From: Opitutia bacterium
Lineage (GTDB): Bacteria; Verrucomicrobiota; Verrucomicrobiia; Opitutales; Opitutaceae
Assembly (NCBI GenBank): GCA_947474365.1
Contig: CANJIU010000089.1
Coordinates: 1 to 40,727 of the forward strand
Direction of reading: 5' to 3'
Length of the DNA: 40,727 bases
Both the position numbers and the translations under genes were made by a program. The notes below the pieces were generated by a model, which was not told the DNA's origin, searched no databases, and saw only the letters and a list, made by a program, of their open reading frames with translations. Shown piece after piece: positions 8,740-17,568 of the stretch. The stretch's first letter is position 1; each line of letters begins with the position of its first letter.

Positions 8740-10686
8740 TTACTGACCAGCTTGAAAATTTCCCACCGCTTCGCTCGTGTGCAGGGCACGTTGATAGATC
8801 CGCAGTGAACTGACGGAGGTAGCGATCTTCACCTTGTCCGCACCGTTGGGCGCGCGCAGGTGCGGGCTGAAACGACCCCAGCCGAATTGCCGTTCATCGC
8901 CGCCGTCGCTCAACACTCCATCGACGATAAACGTGATGATCTTGGGCCCGCCATCGACCGTGACCACCAGGTGCTGCACCTTGCCGGGCTTCAGCATCGT
9001 GGCGTCGCATTCCCAGGCGGACTCGGTGCGGCCGTCGTTCAACGTGAGCCGAACCGCGTTCCCCTTGGTGGTGGCGAGCAGGACCCCGCGTCCGCTCGCG
9101 TCGCGGCTGTCGAGCAGCGCCTGGCCAGGTGCGGCGGAGGGCAACATGAACCACAGGTCGAGGCTGAAACCGGCCCGCGTATCCGCCGCGCCGTAGTCCG
9201 GACGCTTCGCATCGCGGACGTTGAAATCGGGGAGCTTTGGCATTTTCGCGGTGGCGGCAGGCGGGTGTCCCTTCGGGAGATCGAGCGCGAGGCCCGCGCG
9301 GGCGACGGTGCGATTCGCGGCCTGGTTGAACAGGCCGTCGGCCAGCGCGCGCGGAATCTCATGAACCCGGCCGACGTTCTTCTGCGTTTCCGTGATAAAC
9401 AACTTTCCGCCCTGCTCGACGAGGTCGGGGTAACTCATGCGGATGTAGGGATCGTCGTCGTAGAGCAGGATTTCCGGCTGGGACCACTCGATCACACGGC
9501 CCTGCGGCGTGTCGCGCTCGGTGCCCGCCATCAGCCAGGCGGGATTGCGGTCGTTGTAAGGGTTGCCGGAGGCGCCGCTGGCGTCCGCGGCCATCTGCGC
9601 AATGAACGGACCCCCGTGATTGTGAAACCAATACAAGAATTTCCCGTTGGCGCACTTCCAGACGAAATTGGCGGCGCGCGGATGTTTCACGCGCGAACCG
9701 CCGAGGGTGTATGTCATGTAGGCTGCCGGCGTCCAGGTGTGACCGCCGTCGCGGCTGTAGGCGTTGGCGGGCCAGCCGTCGACCGTGCGGTAAACGCAAT
9801 AGAGCGACCCGTCGCTGAGCGCGACAAGGCTCTGCTCCTCGGCGATCCGCCCGCCGCCGGCCGGTGCCCGCAGGCCGACGTCGCCGTCGGGGAGCGTCTC
9901 AAAGGTGATTTTCGCCGGGTCGCGCTCAGTGAGGATATTCTTGCTCTTGAGAAACGCGCCCTCGGATTGCGCGAAGAAACCCGCTCCCATGGCGCCGACC
10001 TTGTGCAGGACGAGAATGGCGGCGTCGCCGAGGATGAGCGGCCGGCCGACGTTCCAGAAGAAGCGGAGCTTGCCGCCGTAGACGTTGTTTCGGTCGGTGG
10101 CAAATTCGCGCACGGACACCTCGTGGCGCTGCCTTGACCAGGTGCGGCCGTGGTCATCGGTGTATTTGAAAACGTAATGCCCGAGCGAGTCCACGCGTTT
10201 GGTGGACCCCTTGGTCTCATACTTCACTTCCTTCACGCGGTCGGTGTTGTGATTGTAGAAGGCGTAGACGCGGCCGCCGGGGACCTTGAGCAGAATCGCG
10301 TAGCTGGCCTCGGGACCGTCGGCCGGTTCGATCGGCACGATGGCCTCCCAGGTGCGGCCCTGATTTGTGCTGCGCATCGAGACGACGTGCTGGCCGGACG
10401 AACCTTCATGGCCCGTGCCGGTCGTGATCGCGCAGAGCCACGCGCCGTCGTCGGTTTGCACAATGTACGGCTGATCGGCGTACCCTTCGCTGGGGATGTT
10501 CCAGCCATTCGAGATGTGCCGTGGATCGGGAACCGGCGCGGGCGCCGGCGCGCGTGGCTGGCGGCGGCCGAGGCCGGAGAGGTCGGCGGGGTCCGGATTG
10601 ATGGCGGGGGCCTGGGCCGCATTGAGCGCAACTGAAAACAGAAGCGCCGGCGGGACGGTGCGGAGAAACAAGGGGTAAAGCTGCAT
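8740..10686 (-). CDS. BNR/Asp-box sialidase-like protein with C-terminal LamG-like domain
   Basis: 648 aa from the ATG at 10686, which begins a signal peptide (MQLYPLFLRTVPPALLFSVALNAAQA); an ATG at 10707 is an alternative. A Pro/Ala/Arg-rich linker near 41-55 precedes a six-bladed propeller with three Asp-box-like repeats: STNQGRTW at 106-113, TDDHGRTW at 176-183 and SRDGGHTW at 311-318. The last ~150 residues (AGFSLDLWFMLPSAAPGQAL, VQHLVVTVDGGPKIITFIVD, SSLRIYQRALHTSEAVGNF) look like a LamG/concanavalin-type carbohydrate-binding domain. Family members include exo-sialidases and other glycosidases; the catalytic residues were not verified. It lies between a sulfatase (38 bp upstream) and the PQQ propeller. 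Confidence 0.85.
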   Translation of the reverse strand: MQLYPLFLRTVPPALLFSVALNAAQAPAINPDPADLSGLGRRQPRAPAPAPVPDPRHISNGWNIPSEGYADQPYIVQTDDGAWLCAITTGTGHEGSSGQHVVSMRSTNQGRTWEAIVPIEPADGPEASYAILLKVPGGRVYAFYNHNTDRVKEVKYETKGSTKRVDSLGHYVFKYTDDHGRTWSRQRHEVSVREFATDRNNVYGGKLRFFWNVGRPLILGDAAILVLHKVGAMGAGFFAQSEGAFLKSKNILTERDPAKITFETLPDGDVGLRAPAGGGRIAEEQSLVALSDGSLYCVYRTVDGWPANAYSRDGGHTWTPAAYMTYTLGGSRVKHPRAANFVWKCANGKFLYWFHNHGGPFIAQMAADASGASGNPYNDRNPAWLMAGTERDTPQGRVIEWSQPEILLYDDDPYIRMSYPDLVEQGGKLFITETQKNVGRVHEIPRALADGLFNQAANRTVARAGLALDLPKGHPPAATAKMPKLPDFNVRDAKRPDYGAADTRAGFSLDLWFMLPSAAPGQALLDSRDASGRGVLLATTKGNAVRLTLNDGRTESAWECDATMLKPGKVQHLVVTVDGGPKIITFIVDGVLSDGGDERQFGWGRFSPHLRAPNGADKVKIATSVSSLRIYQRALHTSEAVGNFQAGQ

Positions 10687-10724
10687 GGCTCTTGAGTGGA
10701 ATGGCACGGACGTGGACGAAAGTA

Positions 10725-12536
10725 TCAGTCGAGGCGGCGAAGCCAGAGGCGGTTGAGACGGATCGCTTCACCCGCGGACGCGGCGGCAACCTCCGCTCGC
10801 AGTGTCGCGGGGCCGGGCGAAAGTGTCAGGACGCCGGCGACGGCGTGGGTGAACACATTCGATGTGCCCGTGGGGACTGGCGTAAACTCCACGTGGGCGT
10901 GGCCCACCCCAATCGTGAGCCGCCCTCCGGCGTTGGCGCCGGCACACCCGTAGTCGAGCGAGACTTCGTAGCGGCCGCCGCGCGCCACGGCGATTTTCCA
11001 TTCCGCGGCTTCGCCGGGTTTGGACCAGCCCTCGATGGTATCCCAGTCGTAGGCCTCGAACACATATTTCACTCCATCCCCTTTCGTTTTCGCCCAGCTC
11101 GGCTGGAGTTCGACGGGATTCTCGTCGGCATGGCCCACCGGGATCGGCACCGGCTCGTAGTCGATGCCGCGCGTGACGTCGCCATACCAGCGCAGGAACT
11201 CGGTGCGCAGCGCCTTCACCCGTTCAGGCTGCGTGGGGGCGAGATTCTTTTTTTCGCCGGGATCGTTTTCGAGGTCGAACAACCCCCAGTTGGCCTCGGC
11301 GCCTTTTGCCCGCGTGCCGCCACCGGCGCCGACCAGCTTGAAACGCTGGTCGCTGATACCCCAGTTCGCGTCCGGCGTCGGCAGCATCCGATTCCAGGAG
11401 TGATAAACGTACGCGTGATGGCGATCGCCTGTGCCGGCCCGTAGGAGCGGCACGAGACTGCGGCCGTCGATCACGCGATCGTCCGGCACGGGAGCGCCGG
11501 CCAGTTCGCACAGGGTCGGCAGCAAATCCACGTGGGAAGCCTGACCCTTGACGACACCACCGACGGGAAACTGTCCGGGCCAGCGGACAAACAGCGGCGA
11601 GCGCACACCGCCTTCGTACACCTGTGCCTTGAAGCCGCGCAACTCGCCCGTCCAATGTTTGCTGACACCGCCGTTGTCGCTCATGAAAAACACCACGGTG
11701 TCGCGGGCCAGTCCGGTTGATTCGAGATGGGCCAGCAGCCGGCCGATGTTGTGGTCGACCCGCTCGACCATCGCGTAGATCCGCGCCTGCGGCAACGGCA
11801 GCCCCTTTTTCAGGTACTTCTCGATCATCGCGTCGCCCTCCGGCTGGTGCGCGTGCGAAGTGTCCATCTGGAAGGGAGAGTGCGGGGCGTTGTAGGCCAG
11901 GTAACAGAAGAACGGCGACTCCGGGGTGTGCCGCCTAGTCTCATCGATGAAATCAATCGCCGCGTCGGTGAAAAGCTCGGTGACATAGCCGCGGGTCCTG
12001 ACGGGCCGGCCGTTGTGCACGAGCTGGTCGGCGTATTCATAACGTTCGATGTGCCCCTGGTAGTGCCCGAGAAACTCGTCGAAACCGCGCTGCTGTGGCT
12101 GATAGCCGTGGTAGCGTCCGAGGTGCCACTTGCCGAAAAGTCCGGTGCGGTAGCCGGCTTTCTTCAGCAGTTCCGCGACGGTCACCTCCTGCAGCGAGAG
12201 CGAGTCTCCGCCGAACCGCGTGTTGTAGATCCCGGTGCGAAAAGCGTAGCGCCCTGTCATCATGCCCGCGCGCGTCGGCGAACACACCGGAGCGGCATAA
12301 TACCGGGCAAACCGCACGCCGCTCTGGGCGAGCGCGTCCAGGTGGGGCGTTTCAATATGCGGATTACCGGTGCTGCCGAGTTCCCAGTAACCCTGATCGT
12401 CGGTCATGATCACGAGCAGGTTCGGCGGGGTCTTTCCCGCCACGGCGTGCGTCCACAGCGCCGCCACGACAAAAGCAATGCGAAGCAGCGAGGCTGTGCG
12501 GCAGTTCATGGCGGACGTTGGACGGCGCGCTTGCAT
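10725..12536 (-). CDS. type I sulfatase with extra C-terminal domain
   Basis: 603 aa. The signal peptide lies in residues 10-34 (MNCRTASLLRIAFVVAALWT...). The sulfatase core starts with PPNLLVIMTDDQGYWELG (metal-binding Asp pair) and has the formylglycine motif CSPTR at 85-89, followed by AGMMTGRYAFRTGI. Further family marks are GLFGKWHLGRYHGYQP and FFMSDNGGVSKHW. The cysteine must be converted to formylglycine by a maturase encoded elsewhere. Residues ~490-603 form an added beta-rich domain (EWKIAVARGGRYEVSLDYGC onward), like the C-terminal modules of some fucosidases and sulfatases. Substrate unknown, probably a sulfated glycan. The ATG at 12536 is preferred over 12509 because an AGGAG overlaps the upstream stop just before it. 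It starts 6 bp after the neighbouring sulfatase. Confidence 0.93.
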   Translation of the reverse strand: MQARRPTSAMNCRTASLLRIAFVVAALWTHAVAGKTPPNLLVIMTDDQGYWELGSTGNPHIETPHLDALAQSGVRFARYYAAPVCSPTRAGMMTGRYAFRTGIYNTRFGGDSLSLQEVTVAELLKKAGYRTGLFGKWHLGRYHGYQPQQRGFDEFLGHYQGHIERYEYADQLVHNGRPVRTRGYVTELFTDAAIDFIDETRRHTPESPFFCYLAYNAPHSPFQMDTSHAHQPEGDAMIEKYLKKGLPLPQARIYAMVERVDHNIGRLLAHLESTGLARDTVVFFMSDNGGVSKHWTGELRGFKAQVYEGGVRSPLFVRWPGQFPVGGVVKGQASHVDLLPTLCELAGAPVPDDRVIDGRSLVPLLRAGTGDRHHAYVYHSWNRMLPTPDANWGISDQRFKLVGAGGGTRAKGAEANWGLFDLENDPGEKKNLAPTQPERVKALRTEFLRWYGDVTRGIDYEPVPIPVGHADENPVELQPSWAKTKGDGVKYVFEAYDWDTIEGWSKPGEAAEWKIAVARGGRYEVSLDYGCAGANAGGRLTIGVGHAHVEFTPVPTGTSNVFTHAVAGVLTLSPGPATLRAEVAAASAGEAIRLNRLWLRRLD

Positions 12537-12539
12537 CGT

Positions 12540-12544
12540 CTCCT
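12540..12544 (-). promoter_or_regulatory. Shine-Dalgarno AGGAG for the downstream sulfatase
   Basis: On the minus strand the sequence TAGGAGACGATG contains the stop codon of the upstream sulfatase (TAG), an AGGAG three bases before an ATG, and the ATG at 12536. Most genes here lack a visible Shine-Dalgarno site, so this one decides the start codon and suggests coupled translation of the two sulfatases. Confidence 0.6.
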
Positions 12545-14225
12545 ACGGTTGGGTTTTGGGGTTGCTCCAGTATCCAGGAAAGACCTTCAAGGGATCGGCC
12601 GACTTTGGGTCCGTGCCCTTCGGCGCGCTGTTCCATTGCCAGAAATCCTTGAACAGTTCCGCGGGGTCGGGCGGCTGCTTCTCCTGCCAGTACGCGCGGT
12701 CGTCCGCCACGATGCGCGCGCGCGACTGTTGCCATTCCGCCTCCACTTCGTGGAACCAGGCGTCGTGTTTTCGCGCAAGGGCGGCAACGATTTCGGGATG
12801 CGCGGCTGCGACGTCGCGTTGCTCGCCCGGGTCGGCCGCGAGATCGTAGAGACGCGCGGCCACCCGGGGCGCGGGCGGAGGAGCGGCGAGTTCAGTGTCG
12901 AGCGGCATCTCCCAATGTGGCTGCACCACGCCGCGCCGGAACGACGGATTGTCGCGGCCACCGTCTTTCGCCAACGAGGCCTTGTCCCCCGGCCAGTAGA
13001 GTTTCCAACGACCTTCGCGAACCGCCGCGTTCGTGTGCGAAACCGGGGCATAGCGGGTGCGTTGGAACTGCAGCAAACGATCGGTCAGGGCGGGGAGGGG
13101 TTCGCCGGCCAGCAGCGGCATGAGATTCAGTCCATCAAAGGGATTGGCGTTCGGGGGAGCGGATTTTCCGGTGAGGCTGTACAGAGTTGGCAGCCAGTCG
13201 CAGCCATGTACCGGAGTGGCCACAACTTTGCCGCCCGGGATGTGGCCAGGCCAGGCGACAATGCCGGGAACGCGGATGCCGCCTTCCAGCACCGACTCTT
13301 TCTCGCCGGAAAACGCGCCGTTGAAGCGCAACTGCGAGCCGAACTCCGGGTCGCGGCGCAGCACGGGGCCGTTGTCACTGGTGAAGACGATGATCGTGTT
13401 TTCCCACCGGCCCTCATCCTTCAGAAACTGGAAAACCCGGCCGAGCCCGGTGTCCATTGCCTCGATCATCGCATAGGTGCGGACGACCGCCTCGGTCGCG
13501 TCCCGGCCCAGTCGCGCGCGGTATTTGCCCATCAGCGCCTCGGGCGCCTGCAGGGGGCTGTGCGGCGCATGATGCGCCAGGAAGATGGCGAAACGCGTCG
13601 CCTGGTTCTGCCGGATGAACGCGATGGTCTCGTCGTTCAACGCGTCGGTGAGGTAGCGCCCATCGTGGGGAGCCGCCGCATCGTTGCGCAGGAGGTTCCA
13701 TTTCCAGTAGTCCTGCGCTCCGTTGGGAAAGCCGTAGAACAGGTCGAATCCGCGCCGATGGGGCAGGAGCTGCCGGCGGTAGGCTCCGTTGTGCCATTTG
13801 CCAATCAGCGCGGTAGCGTACCCGGCGTGTCGGAAGTAGTCGCCAAAGGTCAGTTCGGACGGATCGATCCGGTCGAGCCCCCGGTTGCTCGGCACATCCA
13901 CAGCGCCGGTGCGGTGATTATAACGGCCAGTGAGGTAGCCGGCTCGGGCAGGGGCGCACAGCGACGATGGCGAGTAGTGGTCGGTGAAGCGGATGCCCTG
14001 CCGCGCCAGTCCGTCGAGCGTCGGTGTGTCCACTTGGGGATTGCCGTAGCACCTCAGGTCGCCCCAGCCGAGATCGTCGGCGAGGATGAAGAGGATGTTC
14101 GGCCGCGGCGGGGGCGCGGCCGCCTGCCCGAGGGAAATGATGGCCCCCAGCACGAGAAGGGTCCGCGCCAGGCGGCGCAGCGTGGGACCGGAGAGTGTCC
14201 CTCTTGGGAGCGGGGCCGCACTCAT
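12543..14225 (-). CDS. type I sulfatase (arylsulfatase/GalNAc-6-sulfatase-like)
   Basis: 560 aa from the ATG at 14225; an in-frame ATG at 14246 is possible. A hydrophobic signal (TLLVLGAIISLGQAAA) precedes the core RPNILFILADDLGWGDLRCY (metal ligands Asp50-Asp51). The formylglycine motif CAPAR is at 90-94, followed by AGYLTGRYNHRTG. Later marks are ALIGKWHNGAYRRQLLPHRR, FLAHHAPHSPLQAP and VFTSDNGPVLRRDP. It hydrolyses a sulfate ester, probably on a glycan, in the periplasm or outside the cell. It heads the minus-strand cluster. The chosen ATG overlaps by ATGA the stop of an upstream reading frame that looks like a TonB-receptor C-terminus, which argues for the 14225 start. Confidence 0.92.
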   Translation of the reverse strand: MSAAPLPRGTLSGPTLRRLARTLLVLGAIISLGQAAAPPPRPNILFILADDLGWGDLRCYGNPQVDTPTLDGLARQGIRFTDHYSPSSLCAPARAGYLTGRYNHRTGAVDVPSNRGLDRIDPSELTFGDYFRHAGYATALIGKWHNGAYRRQLLPHRRGFDLFYGFPNGAQDYWKWNLLRNDAAAPHDGRYLTDALNDETIAFIRQNQATRFAIFLAHHAPHSPLQAPEALMGKYRARLGRDATEAVVRTYAMIEAMDTGLGRVFQFLKDEGRWENTIIVFTSDNGPVLRRDPEFGSQLRFNGAFSGEKESVLEGGIRVPGIVAWPGHIPGGKVVATPVHGCDWLPTLYSLTGKSAPPNANPFDGLNLMPLLAGEPLPALTDRLLQFQRTRYAPVSHTNAAVREGRWKLYWPGDKASLAKDGGRDNPSFRRGVVQPHWEMPLDTELAAPPPAPRVAARLYDLAADPGEQRDVAAAHPEIVAALARKHDAWFHEVEAEWQQSRARIVADDRAYWQEKQPPDPAELFKDFWQWNSAPKGTDPKSADPLKVFPGYWSNPKTQP

Positions 14226-14455
14226 GACCGTCGGGCACAGACGCATACCCAGAATTCCCGCGGCGGCCCGCGGAGGTTATTCCCGGGCGCCACCGCGTTC
14301 AGCACTTGCAGCTGGTTGAGGACATTCTTCACACGCACATCCACCGTGCAACGATCCCACGCGCAGCTCGGTCCAATGTCAAAGCGGGACGAGGCTGGGT
14401 GCTTGTTAGTGATTTCCGTGAACAGGCTGGCGTCGTGCGGACCGATGACCGACAC
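14222..14455 (-). pseudogene. probable 3' remnant of a TonB-dependent receptor
   Basis: A minus-strand reading frame ends at TGA 14222-14224. Its last ~60 residues (RFDIGPSCAWDRCTVDVR, then VKNVLNQLQVLNAVAPGNNL and RGPPREFWV) have the alternating pattern and the 'V(K/N)N(V/L)(L/F)N' and 'PR.F' marks of the last beta-strands of TonB-dependent outer-membrane receptors. There is no barrel, plug or signal upstream. The stop overlaps the ATG of the next sulfatase (ATGA), as in a receptor-sulfatase operon. I infer a decayed receptor whose tail alone remains; a chance match is possible. The remaining 14456-14600 stretch before the plus-strand receptor holds nothing I recognise. Confidence 0.5.
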
Positions 14456-14600
14456 GCCGACCGTGCGCGGGTGTCGATCCTCGGCCGGGTCTGGCGCCGT
14501 TTGCCGGAAAACAGAAAAAAGCTCGCCCGCGGTGCGGCTTCGTGAGTCGCTTGGAGGGTCCGCTTGCTTTGCGCCCCGTCCCCGCTTGTCACCGCCACCT

Positions 14601-17516
14601 ATGCACCCCCATTGGTTTTCTCCGCGCTCCCGCCGTTTCTCCTGTCATCTCGGATTCGTCGCGACGGCCATCTCCGTCCTCCCGTTCATCCTGTGCGCGC
14701 AGCCGTCGGCGCCGGGAAACACGACCGTCCCGGCCACGATTCAACTGCGCCCGTTCGAAGTTGTCGCCGATCCCTCCGACACCTACCAGGCGCTGAACAC
14801 CTCCTCGCTCACCGGCACCAATCGCTCCCTCGAGACGCTCCCGATCACGGCCGAGATTTTCAATGCCACGATGATGCAGGATCTCGGCACGTCCGATGTC
14901 GTTGATCTCCTCACCAACCGCATGACGGGCATCGGCGCCGGCGAGAATGGCGGTGGATCCTCCTCGGCCAACGGCGCCCTCGCGGGCGACCGGTTCAACA
15001 TGCAGACGTTCAGCGTGCGCGGCCTGGCCGCCTTTCCGCGCCGCAATGGTTTCATGTACCTCGGCAATCTCGCCGAGGGTTTCGCCTATGAGCGCCTTGA
15101 GGTCATCCGCGGCCCCCAGTCGCTCCTCTACGGCAACAATCCCGCGGGCGGCGTGATCAACGTCTCGACCAAGAAGGCCAGCTTCGGCGGTGACTTTGCC
15201 AGCGCCGAGTTCAAGACCGATACGTACGGTTCCCTCCGCTACCAGCTCGACGCCAATTATTCGGGCAAGCTCCTCAACCGCCGCGCCGCCCTGCGCCTCG
15301 CCGCGTTGAAGTCGGACCAGAATTTCTGGCGCGAGGTGATTGGCCGCAAGACCACCGGCGTTTTTGTCGAGGCGGCGGTGGAAATTCTCCCGGCGTCCGA
15401 CACCGTGCTGCGCCTAGAAATCGAGGATCGTTTCGACACGTCGATTCAGGCGACGCGGCGCGTGCTGGTTTCGGGCGCTCCCACACTCGTCGCGAACAAC
15501 TCGACCCTCGCCGTGCTGCTCGCGCGTCACGATCCTGCGCTCAAACAAATCGCCGGCGGCGTCATTGACTGGGAGAACGTCGACGTCCTGAGCGGCAACG
15601 CCTTCGCTCGCCGGCGCTGGGAACAATTTCAGAACCTCACGCTTTCCTCGCAGCTCGCCCCCTGGCTGCAGGGGCAACTCGTCGGCACAGTCCGCTCCGC
15701 CTTCAACGATAATACCACGGCGCAGGGCATCGCCGCGCTGCAGGCGCCCCTGGCCGGCGGCAATCCGCTCAACGCCTGGGCTGTCTCCTACCGCCCCGGC
15801 GGTTCCGAGGTGCGCGCGACCGAGTGGGGCCTGCGCGGGACGTTGAACGCCGACTTCCGCCTCACGCGTCACACCCGGAATCAGCTCATTCTGGGCGTGG
15901 AGCGCGTCGACTACCCGCACTACCGGCAGAACATGAGCTACAACTATTATGAGGTCGACGCCAGTGGCGCGTTCCTCGTCAACCGCACGCAGCTCAACAC
16001 CGCGAATGGCGGACGCACGCTCATGCCGAATCAGTGGATCGACGTCGCCCGCAACCTCGGCGGTTTTGTCGACCCGCGCCGCCCGCGCAGCTACACAATC
16101 AGCGGTCGCACCTACGTCTGGGACTACCAGAAGTATCCCAATCCCGCCTTCGCCACGCCCGACAATCCCCTCGGCTTCAACGGCGGTTCCTCTGGCGCCA
16201 ACCAGGACGCCGGCCAGAGCGCGAGCGCGTTTGCCGCGCTGTTCACCCGCTGGTTTGACGGCAAGCTCGACACCCTCGCCGGCATCCGCCGCGACAATTT
16301 GAAGCAGCAGCTCTACAACACCGGCGTCAACCCCAAGGGCTCCGGCACGACTGGCAACGTCGGCGTCGTCTGGAAGATCACCAACCCCGTTTCCCTCTAC
16401 GTCGGCGCCTCCTCGAATTTCACGCCCGGCGGCATCAACGCCCAGTCCCGCTACGACGGCGGCCCGCTGCCCAACGGCCGCGGCGAGAGCCTCGAGGGCG
16501 GCCTCAAGATCAACGCGCTCGACGGCCGGCTCTCCGGCTCCGTCACCGCCTACGAGACGAAGAGCAAGAACCAGTTTTTCACCCTGGACGGCGCCACCCA
16601 GCAGGCGATCGGGCCGACCGGCATCAACGGCAGCTACTGGTCCACCATCCGCAGTCCGTCCTATGAATACAATTCGCAGACCCGCGGGCTCGAGGTGACG
16701 CTCTCCGCGCGGCCGCTGCCGGCGTGGCGTCTGATGTTCGGCTACGCGCTGAGCCAGGGGCGCGAGGGCGGCGCGGTGACGCTGCCGTTTTTCTACAACG
16801 ACGAATTCCGCACCAACGCCGCGGGCGAGGTCCTCCTCGGTGATGGCACGCCGTTGCGCGTCCCGGTGAGCACCGCGGTCCGGGTGGCCACCGACGGCAG
16901 GACCTACGCCGCGAATGTCCCGACGGAAATTCTCACGGTGAACATCCTCCGCAACGGCGACGCCGGCGGCAACTATCGTGCCCAGCTCGCCCGCGACAGC
17001 GGCGGCATCCTGAACTCCGCCGCACTCGGTCTGACGATTCCCGGCGTTGGCACGGGCCGGCTCGGCCTGCCGATCAGCCAGCATCAGCTGGGCTTCGTGC
17101 CGCCGACGCCGACCTTCCTCGCCCGCCGCGGCGGCGAACGCACCGTCGGCTTTCCCCGTCACTCGTTTAGCCTCACGAGCATGTACGACTTCAAGGAGGG
17201 TTGGCTGAAAGGCTTCAGCGTCGGCGTGAACGGGCGGGCGGATTTCGACAACATCCGCTATTACTACAACGACGCCGCGGCGGGAAATGTCCGGCGGACG
17301 CTCAAGGCCGCGGATGCCGCGTTGTTAAACCTCATCGTGCGCTATCAGTTCAAGTTCGGCCGCCGGCTGCAGTTCACGACCCAAGTGAATCTCAACAACG
17401 TCTTCGACACGCAGAAGCTTGAAATCTATCCCAACGTCGCCACGGGACTCGCCGATAACGCCGGTTTCAGGAATGATCCGCTCGGCTGGGTGTGGACGAA
17501 CACGGTGCGATTCTGA
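14601..17516 (+). CDS. TonB-dependent outer-membrane receptor
   Basis: 971 aa from the ATG at 14601. The frame is open back to 11727, but that part is antisense to the sulfatases. A signal peptide lies in residues 1-34 (LGFVATAISVLPFILCAQ). A TonB-box-like stretch (IQLRPFEVVAD) is followed by the plug domain: LTGTNRSLETLPITAEIFN, DVVDLLTNRMTGIGAGENG, FSVRGLAAFPRRNGFMY and ERLEVIRGPQSLLYGNNPAG, GVINVSTKKA. The rest is a 22-strand barrel ending in VWTNTVRF, with the terminal Phe needed for outer-membrane insertion. Such receptors take up siderophores, vitamins or oligosaccharides using TonB energy. The nearby sulfatases suggest a glycan, but this is inference. It converges on the next receptor with a 52-bp gap. 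Confidence 0.92.
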   Translation: MHPHWFSPRSRRFSCHLGFVATAISVLPFILCAQPSAPGNTTVPATIQLRPFEVVADPSDTYQALNTSSLTGTNRSLETLPITAEIFNATMMQDLGTSDVVDLLTNRMTGIGAGENGGGSSSANGALAGDRFNMQTFSVRGLAAFPRRNGFMYLGNLAEGFAYERLEVIRGPQSLLYGNNPAGGVINVSTKKASFGGDFASAEFKTDTYGSLRYQLDANYSGKLLNRRAALRLAALKSDQNFWREVIGRKTTGVFVEAAVEILPASDTVLRLEIEDRFDTSIQATRRVLVSGAPTLVANNSTLAVLLARHDPALKQIAGGVIDWENVDVLSGNAFARRRWEQFQNLTLSSQLAPWLQGQLVGTVRSAFNDNTTAQGIAALQAPLAGGNPLNAWAVSYRPGGSEVRATEWGLRGTLNADFRLTRHTRNQLILGVERVDYPHYRQNMSYNYYEVDASGAFLVNRTQLNTANGGRTLMPNQWIDVARNLGGFVDPRRPRSYTISGRTYVWDYQKYPNPAFATPDNPLGFNGGSSGANQDAGQSASAFAALFTRWFDGKLDTLAGIRRDNLKQQLYNTGVNPKGSGTTGNVGVVWKITNPVSLYVGASSNFTPGGINAQSRYDGGPLPNGRGESLEGGLKINALDGRLSGSVTAYETKSKNQFFTLDGATQQAIGPTGINGSYWSTIRSPSYEYNSQTRGLEVTLSARPLPAWRLMFGYALSQGREGGAVTLPFFYNDEFRTNAAGEVLLGDGTPLRVPVSTAVRVATDGRTYAANVPTEILTVNILRNGDAGGNYRAQLARDSGGILNSAALGLTIPGVGTGRLGLPISQHQLGFVPPTPTFLARRGGERTVGFPRHSFSLTSMYDFKEGWLKGFSVGVNGRADFDNIRYYYNDAAAGNVRRTLKAADAALLNLIVRYQFKFGRRLQFTTQVNLNNVFDTQKLEIYPNVATGLADNAGFRNDPLGWVWTNTVRF

Positions 17517-17568
17517 CGTGAATCTCGCAACGCCGCCCTCCGACTTATGGCGCGTTTTCGACGCCCTC

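Noticed and set aside
11727..14600. 958-codon open extension upstream of the TonB receptor at 14601
   Set aside because: It is antisense to two sulfatases with clear motifs and reads as Arg/Gly/Val-rich sequence; the receptor's signal peptide starts at 14601.
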